Assembly: GCA_041655595.1 (NCBI GenBank)
Contig: JBBAFB010000048.1
Location: 1 to 14,759, forward strand
Reading direction: 5' to 3'
Source of the DNA: JBBAFB01 sp041655595
Lineage (GTDB): Bacteria > Bacillota > DULZ01
Length of the DNA stretch: 14,759 nt
Position numbers and translations under genes: made by a program. The first letter of the stretch is position 1; every line of letters starts with the position of its first letter. Shown piece after piece: positions 1-5,949 of this stretch. The notes beneath the pieces were generated by a model that was not told the DNA's origin, searched no databases, and saw nothing but the letters and a program-made list of their open reading frames with translations.

Positions 1-885
1 GGATACAAAGGCGAAAGAATTACTATCTTCACAGCGGATGGTAAAAAAGTTGATTACCCGGTGGATAAGGATTTCACTGATGTTGCCGGCATAAACACCA
101 TTACTCTAAATCAACTTGTAAAATACAATCTAAACTCCGATGGAGAAATTGAAAACATTGCAAACGTTGCAAATGCTAACAGCATTGCCCAGGGCCAATA
201 TAGAAGTAATGCTGTTGAAATCGGTAGTGGCAACTGGTACACTGTTACTGATAGTACCGTAATTATTGCCGATAAAAATGCAACTGAATACGTTGTAGGT
301 TCCTGGGAGACCCTTAAAAAGGCAATCGATGCTGGTATTGTAACCGTTGATGGTGTGGAAATAGGCAGAAACAATAGGTTGTCAGCCGTATATGTTAACC
401 AAGTACTGTCCTCTGGACAACAGATCGGTGTAATTGCTGGCAAGGGAACAGATGCCAAGGGTAATTTCTATGATGTTCTGGTCGGCGGCGAAAAGGTACG
501 TTACAATACTAGTGTTTCATCAGCAGCTAAAAATGATATCGTTTCCTTTACCTTGTCCGGCGGAAAGATTAATAGTATAACTTCATATGTATATACTGAT
601 GTGGTAGCGGGTAATTACCCACTAGTTCAGGGTAAAGTGGTGGCTTCAGGTAATGATTTTGTAACTGTAAACAATCAGCTTGGCGGTACGCCTACCTTTG
701 GTATTGACAAAGATACAGTCATTGTTGATATCACAGATGGTCAGACAGGACCAAAAGTAGTTAGTCGTGTTGCTCGTGATGACTATGTACGCGTATTAAC
801 TGGGGTAAAAAATGGTGCTATCTTTGAATCTGATAGTGCTGTAGACAAAGGTATTTACAAGCTAATAGTTATTTACAAGCCCTAA
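1..885 (+). CDS. Surface / S-layer-type protein, C-terminal part (5' end outside window)
   Basis: The frame is open from base 1 with no start needed, so the gene begins upstream; the in-frame GTG at 61 has no convincing ribosome site and is probably internal. About 294 residues are visible. They are rich in Val, Asn, Gly, Thr, Ser and Asp, with short repeated beta-strand-like units such as VTVNNQ and VTVDGV, no cysteine and few aromatic residues. This composition is typical of the beta-rich C-terminal half of SLH-anchored or S-layer proteins of clostridia. No SLH repeat is visible in this part; if present it would lie upstream. A terminator follows 25 bases after the stop, so this is the last gene of its transcript. 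The exact family is not recognised, and another secreted beta-rich protein is possible. Confidence 0.55.
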   Translation, partial: GYKGERITIFTADGKKVDYPVDKDFTDVAGINTITLNQLVKYNLNSDGEIENIANVANANSIAQGQYRSNAVEIGSGNWYTVTDSTVIIADKNATEYVVGSWETLKKAIDAGIVTVDGVEIGRNNRLSAVYVNQVLSSGQQIGVIAGKGTDAKGNFYDVLVGGEKVRYNTSVSSAAKNDIVSFTLSGGKINSITSYVYTDVVAGNYPLVQGKVVASGNDFVTVNNQLGGTPTFGIDKDTVIVDITDGQTGPKVVSRVARDDYVRVLTGVKNGAIFESDSAVDKGIYKLIVIYKP

Positions 886-910
886 AAAAGAATTGTTTGA
901 TTTGCTAAAA

Positions 911-944
911 AAGAACCAGCCCCATCGGGGTTGGTTCTTCTTTT
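911..944 (+). terminator. Rho-independent terminator of the surface-protein gene
   Basis: Arms 911-923 and 927-939 form a 13-bp stem with one G-T pair (919/931) and a 3-base loop, followed by CTTTT. It sits 25 bases after the stop codon at 885. Confidence 0.85.
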
Positions 945-1041
945 GAAATAAGTATTATGAAATGATAAAGGCGTGTGACGTAAATACAAAACCCTATTAT
1001 TGATCGCATATCAACTATATTATTGGATACCTGGCCACAGC

Positions 1042-1303
1042 TAGGTGGGACAGGGGGACAGGAGTTTTGTCCCACATTTTAGCGAGCAGGAGAACACAGA
1101 AAGTTTTTTTGTGCTGCATTTTAAGGATTAATAAATCTGGAGCACAAGGGGATATATTCTTTCGTGCTGGCTGAAAGTAACAGAAAAAAGCCGCTATTTA
1201 AAATAAAAAATAGCGGCTTTAAAAATTAAGTTTTAATTCTCCAGTTCTTCTGCTAATTTGTCTAGATCCCTTTCACTAAGGCCGGTTGCAAGGGAGATTT
1301 GCT
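1042..1303. repeat. Direct repeat copy 1 (262 bp, partner at 2259-2519)
   Basis: By eye, this copy differs from the second by about seven substitutions and one T in a homopolymer, roughly 97% identity. It contains, in order: a hairpin built from GTGGGACA (1045-1052) and TGTCCCAC (1068-1075), a ~110-bp spacer, a terminator stem-loop and the last ~24 codons of an Rpn-like gene on the minus strand. Homology stops at 1303, exactly where the Rpn reading frame becomes shifted. The repeat is therefore a gene 3' end plus its downstream region present twice, not an insertion sequence with a transposase. Confidence 0.9.
1180..1220 (-). terminator. Terminator after the Rpn remnant
   Basis: Arms 1187-1199 and 1208-1220 form a perfect 13-bp stem around AGCCGCTATT with an 8-base loop. 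Read on the minus strand the stem is followed by a run of T (complement of 1183-1189). It lies 12 bases after the stop codon of the minus-strand gene. Confidence 0.8.
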
Positions 1304-1660
1304 CTTTTCCAACGCTTCCGTTATTGACAACTCTAAATTAGATATCATTTCCCCTGCCTCCTTTCCCGTCTGGGAGATTATGTTTTTTAATTCATTCAAT
1401 ATCCCCGGCTCTTTACTTGGCACTACATTTATAAGCCAGTTTTTAAAAAGGTTAAGCTCCTCCGTGGTTAACTTTTTAATTGTATTCAGCAGCGCTTTTA
1501 ATCTATTCAATAATTGCTGCTCGCTTTGTTTTTGATCAAGCAAAAAGATGGTCGCAATTAGGATTTTTCTTTGACGGAGGTTTGGATTAGTTGCGGGAAT
1601 ATCTTTTTGGCAATAGTAGGTACTTTACTCATACATTAAAGAGGTGATCTCTATGTGTAG
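1233..1660 (-). pseudogene. Decayed Rpn-family (PD-(D/E)XK recombination-promoting nuclease / putative transposase) gene, 3' part
   Basis: Read from about 1660 downward, one frame gives HIEITSLMYE, a TAA stop (1628-1630), then NPNLRQRKILIATIFLLD and a helical stretch containing LTTEELNLFKNWL and MISNLELSITEALEK (1543 down to about 1305). This is the usual middle-to-late part of Rpn proteins. The frame then shifts: the expected C-terminus QISLATGLSERDLDKLAEEL is present at 1235-1302 in another frame and ends at TAA 1233-1235. Compared with the second copy, about 25 codons (the KGKCEG region) are missing at the shift. The N-terminal nuclease domain is absent; a toxin-antitoxin pair occupies that place. 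The gene is therefore broken by an internal stop, a deletion with frameshift and loss of the 5' end. Family assignment rests on remembered sequence style. Confidence 0.6.
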
Positions 1661-1664
1661 ATAC

Positions 1665-1937
1665 CTAAAATAAATCACTATGGGTTCCAGTGCGAGTGAG
1701 GGTTAAGGTCAAAATATCCTCTTCAATTTTATATATTAAAAGCCAATCAGGGGTGATATGGCATTCGCGGTACCCTTTATAATTTCCGATAAGTTGGTGG
1801 TCAAGATATTTTTCTGGAAAAGGTCCATTTAAAACTAACAGTCTAAGGGTTTCCTCGAATAAACTTATATTGTAACCTCTTTTTTTAATTAGTTTAAAGT
1901 CTTTTTTGAATTGGTTGGAATATCGGGTTTTAAGCAT
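1665..1937 (-). CDS. yafQ: YafQ-family mRNA interferase toxin
   Basis: This 90-residue protein of the RelE/YafQ fold is expected to cleave mRNA on the ribosome and to be neutralised by the neighbouring antitoxin. The YafQ pattern is clear: DHQL, then YRECHITPDWLLIYK, and TRTGTHSDLF at the C-terminus. H47, H60, D64 and H86 match the catalytic histidines and aspartate known for E. coli YafQ (H50, H63, D67, H87), so the toxin looks intact. The length is normal for the family. The ATG (1937) overlaps the antitoxin stop by 8 bases, with GGAGGA placed inside the antitoxin's last codons, which indicates translational coupling. The stop at 1665 directly adjoins the Rpn remnant, so the module appears inserted into or next to that gene. 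Confidence 0.93.
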   Translation of the reverse strand: MLKTRYSNQFKKDFKLIKKRGYNISLFEETLRLLVLNGPFPEKYLDHQLIGNYKGYRECHITPDWLLIYKIEEDILTLTLTRTGTHSDLF

Positions 1938-2196
1938 TCAGATCCTCCATTAAAGCCTCAACACTATCAAAGGTTTTACTGAGATTGCGATTATTATTTA
2001 CATCTTCGATGGCGTCTAGAGTATCTTCATTGGGAAGATTTAGCCTTAAATCAAAGGGAATGCCGCCATAGCGAATAGAGTGGCGAAGAAAGATATTCAT
2101 AGCTGTGGACATATTAAGTCCTAACTCGTTAAAAATAGTTTCAGCCTGTTGTTTAACCTTGCTATCAATACGAATATTTATATTAGTAGTACCCAT
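1930..2196 (-). CDS. dinJ: RelB/DinJ-family antitoxin
   Basis: This 88-residue protein starts with a ribbon-helix-helix-type segment (TNINIRIDSKVKQQAE, then LGLNMSTAMNIFLR) followed by GGIPFDL, the hallmark of RelB/DinJ antitoxins. The C-terminal half (residues ~55-88, ending in FDSVEALMEDLNA) would wrap the toxin. It is expected to bind its own promoter as a dimer and to repress the operon together with YafQ. The start is ATG at 2196 with AAGGAG at 2205-2210, 8 bases away. It is the first gene of the two-gene module and overlaps yafQ by 8 bases. Nothing appears broken. Confidence 0.94.
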   Translation of the reverse strand: MGTTNINIRIDSKVKQQAETIFNELGLNMSTAMNIFLRHSIRYGGIPFDLRLNLPNEDTLDAIEDVNNNRNLSKTFDSVEALMEDLNA

Positions 2197-2221
2197 ATTA
2201 TCAACTCCTTTCTATGCCCCT

Positions 2222-2250
2222 AGTGTAAAATATTATATAGACATTGTCAA
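2222..2250 (-). promoter_or_regulatory. Probable sigma-A promoter of the dinJ-yafQ pair
   Basis: On the minus strand, TTGACA (2245-2250) is followed after exactly 17 bases by TACACT (2222-2227). Transcription would start about 20 bases before the antitoxin ATG. The -35 is perfect and the -10 matches 4 of 6. The surrounding AT-rich sequence is a likely place for antitoxin autorepression, though no clear operator palindrome was identified. Confidence 0.55.
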
Positions 2251-2258
2251 TAAAAACA

Positions 2259-2519
2259 TAGGTGGGACAGGGGGACAGGAGTTTTGTCCCACATTTTAGC
2301 GAACAGGGGAACACAGAAAGTTTTTTGTGCTGCATTTTAAGGATTAATAAATCTGGAGCACAAGGGGATACATTCTTTCGTGCCGGCTGAAAGTAACAGA
2401 AAAAAGCCGCTATTTAAAATAAGAAATAGCGGCTTTAAAAATTAAGTTTTAATTCTTCAGTTCTTCGGCTAATTTGTCTAGATCCCTTTCACTAAGGCCG
2501 GTTGCAAGGGAGATTTGCT
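2259..2519. repeat. Direct repeat copy 2 (261 bp, partner at 1042-1303)
   Basis: It has the same order of elements as copy 1: hairpin GTGGGACA/TGTCCCAC (2262-2269 and 2285-2292), spacer, terminator and the end of an Rpn-type reading frame on the minus strand. Here the reading frame continues in phase past the repeat boundary into an intact small gene ending at 2449. The two copies flank the Rpn remnant plus the toxin-antitoxin pair in direct orientation. Confidence 0.9.
2398..2436 (-). terminator. Terminator after the small Rpn C-terminal gene
   Basis: Arms 2403-2415 and 2424-2436 form a perfect 13-bp stem with an 8-base loop; a T-run follows on the minus strand. It starts 12 bases after the stop at 2449. 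Confidence 0.8.
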
Positions 2520-2607
2520 TTCTTGGTATGCCCAACTGCATAAGGTTTTTGGCTACCAGTGATAACCCTTCGCATTTACCTTTTTCTTTAACCAAGCTAT
2601 ATTTCAT
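2449..2607 (-). CDS. Stand-alone Rpn C-terminal domain protein, 52 aa (RpnS-like, possible antitoxin)
   Basis: The translated product begins MKYSLVKEKGKCEG and ends with TGLSERDLDKLAEELKN. This is the C-terminal helical segment shared by Rpn (PD-(D/E)XK) proteins, with no nuclease domain. The start is ATG at 2607 with AAGGA 8 bases upstream; an in-frame ATG three codons earlier sits too close to that site, and a TAA stop lies two codons before it, so the frame cannot extend further. A consensus promoter lies 40-70 bases upstream and a terminator 12 bases downstream, so the gene looks complete and expressed rather than being debris. In E. coli, rpn genes carry an internal start that makes a short C-terminal protein (RpnS) which counteracts full-length Rpn. 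A similar role here is inference; a truncated relic is the alternative. Confidence 0.6.
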   Translation of the reverse strand: MKYSLVKEKGKCEGLSLVAKNLMQLGIPRKQISLATGLSERDLDKLAEELKN

Positions 2608-2649
2608 TGACAACATCCTTTAGAACAAGCAGTATTTGTTTTCAAGTTT

Positions 2650-2678
2650 ATTATATAAATAGGGGTTGCTTTGGTCAA
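2650..2678 (-). promoter_or_regulatory. Strong sigma-A promoter of the 52-aa gene
   Basis: On the minus strand, TTGACC (2673-2678) and a perfect TATAAT (2650-2655) are separated by exactly 17 bases. The predicted start is near 2643, giving a leader of about 35 bases before the ATG at 2607. It is one of the best promoter matches in the window. Confidence 0.75.
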
Positions 2679-2722
2679 TAGCCAACCTAGGATCGGCCGC
2701 CCGATCAAAAGCAGCAACCCCT
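2661..2722. repeat. Nested inverted repeat over the promoter
   Basis: Perfect 10-bp arms AGGGGTTGCT (2661-2670) and AGCAACCCCT (2713-2722) enclose a second short palindrome, GATCGG (2691-2696) with CCGATC (2701-2706). The outer left arm lies in the spacer between -10 and -35 of the 52-aa gene promoter, so this could be an operator. On the plus strand TTTT follows the right arm, so a terminator is also possible, but no plus-strand gene ends here. Confidence 0.5.
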
Positions 2723-2814
2723 TTTCTTGGTTATATGGTAACATATTGAAAAGTGTTCCACAAACAAACATTTTTATCAAAGGTTGAACCCTTTTTCTAG
2801 CCTATGTTTGGCTC

Positions 2815-2843
2815 TTGCGAAAATTTAACCGTTGCATTACAAT
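2815..2843 (+). promoter_or_regulatory. Probable sigma-A promoter of the DHHW-MBOAT operon
   Basis: TTGCGA (2815-2820), 17-base spacer, TACAAT (2838-2843). The -10 matches 5 of 6 and the -35 matches 4 of 6. The leader to the ATG at 2900 would be about 50 bases. Confidence 0.5.
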
Positions 2844-2899
2844 ACTAGCTAGTGAAGAGTCCGCAACGCCGGTCGAAATGCAGGAGAGAGGGAGACAGC

Positions 2900-4147
2900 A
2901 TGAGAAGGGGAATATTTTTTTTATTGGTCATATCGGCGATTACTCTTGGCCTAACTGTCGGCATTCCGGTTAGAGGCATTAAAACCGAATCGATTATAGA
3001 GCAAAGAACCTTACAAGCCTTTCCTAAACTATCATTGGCCGCCTTTGCCGCTAATGAATATCAAACTGATCTGGAACAAGCCCTATCGGATCAGCTCCTT
3101 TTTCAACAAACCTTTAAAGCCATTTATAATAAAATTAAAAACAAAAATACCAGCCTAGCGGTTACAGGACTTAAAAGGCTTAACTCTGACTATAATAAAG
3201 GCCAAATCATTGCTGAGCCTCCCGGAGAAGAAACGGAAACCGTGGCAGGTTTCCCCGTTACAGTAACACCTCGGGGTAGTCAGTTAATGGAGTTGGATGA
3301 TTCCCACCACCTGGTGTTTCATCATTTTACATTAGCTGAAGCCGACGACCTGCTGCAAAATAAGGCGGACAATATTAACCGCTTGGCGGAAAAATATCCT
3401 CAGATTGACTTTTCTTGTTTCTATATTGAAACTGATGTAGATGTGGATTTTATTAATCAGGAAAATAAGCATGAGTTACCCGATAGCTTTGAAAGCCGTT
3501 TGGATCAGCGGATCAAGTTTGCTAAATTGGCCATCAATAACTTAAGTGATTTTCAGAACAGATTTTATAAAACTGATCACCATTGGAACCACTTGGGACA
3601 GTATGAAGGCTACAAGCAAATTATCGCTTTGCTAAAGGGTGACGAGGAACCGCTTTATCCTACAGAAAATATCATTTTTGAGGATATTAGATTTAACGGC
3701 TACAAATCAAGGTTGTTGGATGATTACACTATCTACGATACCTTCGGCATTTTTAATGAAACAGTGCCGGAACATAAAAGCTATATTAACAATAAACCCG
3801 GCGGTTATGGAGAAAAGCAAAGGTATTTGAAGGGGGATTACCCCTACCAGCAAGGGCACAACCACTATGGTGCCAATGGTGCTGATTATGGATTGGTGGA
3901 ATTTAGATTTGACCAGCCGGAGAAGGGCAACCTTGTAGTGTTTTCGGAATCCTTCTCCAACCCGATTAACAGGATTTTGGCGGCTCATTACAATAACGCT
4001 TATATCATTGATCTTAGACACTATGAGGCACATTGTGGAGAGCCCTTTAACTTCGAAAACTTCATCAAGGACAAAGAAATTGACGATGTTTTATTCTTAG
4101 GCTACGCAAAATTCTTTGCTAATGATACCTTTTTAATCAATGATTAG
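2900..4147 (+). CDS. DHHW-family (AlgJ/AlgX-like) exported polysaccharide O-acetylation protein
   Basis: The start chosen is ATG 2900, with GGGAG about 6 bases upstream and the hydrophobic segment directly after it; an upstream GTG at 2852 would put a charged 16-residue extension before the membrane segment. The 415-residue protein has an N-terminal signal anchor (residues ~4-21) and an extracellular SGNH-like domain. The naming motif is present as D226-H227-H228-W229 within TDHHWNHLGQYEGY, and a serine motif FSESFSNP follows with S351 as likely nucleophile. D226, H228 and S351 would form the catalytic triad, as in AlgJ and AlgX. Such proteins move acetyl groups from the membrane acyltransferase to an exported polysaccharide. 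The MBOAT gene follows after 12 bases, which supports this role. The target polymer is unknown. Confidence 0.88.
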   Translation: MRRGIFFLLVISAITLGLTVGIPVRGIKTESIIEQRTLQAFPKLSLAAFAANEYQTDLEQALSDQLLFQQTFKAIYNKIKNKNTSLAVTGLKRLNSDYNKGQIIAEPPGEETETVAGFPVTVTPRGSQLMELDDSHHLVFHHFTLAEADDLLQNKADNINRLAEKYPQIDFSCFYIETDVDVDFINQENKHELPDSFESRLDQRIKFAKLAINNLSDFQNRFYKTDHHWNHLGQYEGYKQIIALLKGDEEPLYPTENIIFEDIRFNGYKSRLLDDYTIYDTFGIFNETVPEHKSYINNKPGGYGEKQRYLKGDYPYQQGHNHYGANGADYGLVEFRFDQPEKGNLVVFSESFSNPINRILAAHYNNAYIIDLRHYEAHCGEPFNFENFIKDKEIDDVLFLGYAKFFANDTFLIND

Positions 4148-4159
4148 GAGTAGTGACAG

Positions 4160-5569
4160 ATGGTATTTTCTAGCTTAACCTTTGTATTTTTGTTTTTACC
4201 CATTGTCCTGGTACTTTATTTTTTAATGCCCAACAGGCAACTGAGAAATTTGCTTTTAATGCTGGCCTCCCTCTTGTTTTATGCTTGGGGAGAGCCGGTC
4301 TATATTGTGCTAATGCTTCTTTCCATTTTAAGCGGCTATTTCTTTGCCCGCCTAATCGAGGTGGAAAGGCTAAAAAACAATAACAACAAGGCAAAAGTTT
4401 ATTTTGTCTTTGCCATGGTCATAGCCCTGGGGTTTTTAGGCTTTTTTAAATACTCCGGATTTTTACTGGACAATATCAACCAAATTTTCAACCTAAATAT
4501 TGCCTATCGCAAATTGCCCTTGCCGATAGGAATCAGTTTTTACACATTCCAGGTACTATCCTATGTGATTGATGTTTATCGGGGCAACATCAAGGCCCAA
4601 AAAAACCTTATTACCTTGGCTACCTATATTGCCATGTTCCCCCAGTTAATTGCGGGGCCGATTGTGCGCTATATTACCATCGAAGAAGAGTTGCAAAACA
4701 GGCAGGAATCCCTATCCGAATTTGTGGAAGGGCTGAAGCGGTTTGTCATTGGCCTGGGCAAAAAGGTGTTGCTGGCTAATCAGATGGGGATCATAGCGGA
4801 CGCAGTCTTTAATAATCCCGGTGGGGATCCCGGCACCTTGCTGATTTGGCTGGGGGCCCTTGGCTACACTTTTCAAATTTACTTTGATTTTTCCGGCTAC
4901 AGTGATATGGCGATTGGGATGGGTAGGATGTTTGGCTTCCACTACTTGGAGAACTTCAATTATCCCTATATCTCTAAAAGCATTACTGAGTTTTGGCGTA
5001 GGTGGCATATTTCTTTGGGGACTTGGTTTAGAGATTATCTCTATATTCCCCTAGGCGGTAACCGCCATCATGCCCTGAGGAACATCATTGTAGTTTGGTT
5101 TTTAACAGGTCTTTGGCACGGGGCCAGTTGGAACTTTATTCTGTGGGGATTGTATTACGGTTTGTTGCTGATTATAGAAAAGTATGTAGTGCGGGCCTAT
5201 AGCTTGAAAATACCTGCAGTTATTCAGCATTTTTATACTATGTTCTTTGTTGTGGTGGGCTGGGTTTTATTTAGGGTAGAAAACCTAGGGGAACTGCTGT
5301 TCTTTTTGGGAAGGATGTTTACTTATCATCAAACTACTATTAATTCCTTGCTGTTCTCCTATCAGGAAATGCTTCAATCCCTGGTGTTTTTAGCTATAGC
5401 CCTGGTTGCTTCTTTGCCCTTATTTAAAAAGCTGGCAAAAAGGATTGAGTTGGGAAAATATAATTTATTTAAGTATGCCTATGATTCTTATGTTGTAGCA
5501 GTTTTTGTAATCTCTCTAATTTTCCTAATGGGGGAAAAATTCAACCCCTTCATTTATTTCAGATTCTAG
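4160..5569 (+). CDS. MBOAT-family membrane O-acyltransferase (AlgI-like)
   Basis: This 469-residue polytopic membrane protein has the length and motif order of AlgI/DltB-like acyltransferases. Visible motifs are PIGISFYTFQVLSYVIDVYRG, FPQLIAGPIVRY, the segment with FWRRWHISLGTWFRDYLYIP (H283) and LTGLWHGASWNFILWGLYYG with H320, the conserved catalytic histidine. It should carry an acyl group, usually acetyl, across the membrane to the DHHW partner. The start is ATG 4160 with GGAG about 10 bases before; the gap to the upstream stop is only 12 bases, so the two form an operon. The gene appears intact, ending with the usual hydrophobic C-terminus. No D-alanylation genes are nearby, which favours polysaccharide acetylation over a DltB role. 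Confidence 0.93.
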   Translation: MVFSSLTFVFLFLPIVLVLYFLMPNRQLRNLLLMLASLLFYAWGEPVYIVLMLLSILSGYFFARLIEVERLKNNNNKAKVYFVFAMVIALGFLGFFKYSGFLLDNINQIFNLNIAYRKLPLPIGISFYTFQVLSYVIDVYRGNIKAQKNLITLATYIAMFPQLIAGPIVRYITIEEELQNRQESLSEFVEGLKRFVIGLGKKVLLANQMGIIADAVFNNPGGDPGTLLIWLGALGYTFQIYFDFSGYSDMAIGMGRMFGFHYLENFNYPYISKSITEFWRRWHISLGTWFRDYLYIPLGGNRHHALRNIIVVWFLTGLWHGASWNFILWGLYYGLLLIIEKYVVRAYSLKIPAVIQHFYTMFFVVVGWVLFRVENLGELLFFLGRMFTYHQTTINSLLFSYQEMLQSLVFLAIALVASLPLFKKLAKRIELGKYNLFKYAYDSYVVAVFVISLIFLMGEKFNPFIYFRF

Positions 5570-5590
5570 CTACGGAACAGAAGCCAGCAA

Positions 5591-5756
5591 GCCACGGGGA
5601 CGCTTTGTTTGCCATATTTAAATCAAACCCCAGTACCAAGTCCTAAACCCCCAAAAAATATGGGAAACTAAGCGTCCCCGTGGCGCTCTAATCCCCAAAA
5701 AACATGGCAAACAAAGCGTCCCCCTGGCTTATCTTGAAACAAAGCGTCCCCGTGGC
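5591..5756. repeat. Cluster of four GCCACGGGGACGCTTTG-type repeats
   Basis: Copy A (5591-5618) and copy B (5657-5684) are inverted relative to each other and match at about 26 of 28 positions, forming a large hairpin. Copies C (5703-5728) and D (5736-5756) are further B-orientation units, with CCCCCTGGC instead of CCCCGTGGC in copy C. Further units occur at 8727-8780 and, in remnant form, near 6805. They resemble REP-like dispersed palindromes. There are no evenly spaced unique spacers, so this is not a CRISPR array. Confidence 0.85.
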
Positions 5757-5761
5757 TTATC

Positions 5762-5788
5762 AACCATGCAGCCTGCATGGTTTTTTTG
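5762..5788 (+). terminator. Rho-independent terminator downstream of the MBOAT operon
   Basis: AACCATGCA (5762-5770) and TGCATGGTT (5774-5782) form a 9-bp stem with loop GCC, running into seven or more T. It lies 190 bases after the MBOAT stop, beyond the repeat cluster. Confidence 0.8.
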
Positions 5789-5851
5789 TTTTTCGGGTCC
5801 GGTAAAAATTTGCTAGAACTTGCCTTAAGTTATGTTTTTTAAAAATCTTGT

Positions 5852-5879
5852 TTGTTAAGATATAGGTAAAGTGTATAGC
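5852..5879 (+). promoter_or_regulatory. Weak candidate promoter for the FmdE-like lipoprotein gene
   Basis: TTGTTA (5852-5857), 16-base spacer, TATAGC (5874-5879), in an AT-rich stretch after the terminator. Both boxes match only 4 of 6. The rest of 5790-5935 holds nothing else recognisable apart from a purine-rich GGGGGCGAGAGG near 5893-5904. Confidence 0.28.
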
Positions 5880-5949
5880 AATTAAGAAAAAAGGGGGCGA
5901 GAGGACAAGCAGGTTTGTTGTGGGTTAAAAAATAAAAGGAGGGTCAAAT

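Noticed and set aside
1299..1535. Plus-strand frame over the Rpn remnant
   Set aside because: No ribosome site and no recognisable domain; it is a shadow of the minus-strand pseudogene.
1042..2519. Composite insertion-sequence transposon formed by the two direct repeats
   Set aside because: The repeats lack terminal inverted repeats and any transposase. Each is a gene tail plus terminator, so a segmental duplication explains them better.
2852..2899. Longer start (GTG 2852) for the DHHW protein
   Set aside because: It adds a 16-residue charged extension before the signal anchor, while ATG 2900 has a good ribosome site and directly precedes the hydrophobic segment.
5591..5756. Possible CRISPR array from the repeated GGGGACGCTTTG units
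   Set aside because: Units are in both orientations, differ in length and the gaps are uneven, with no unique spacers of constant size.
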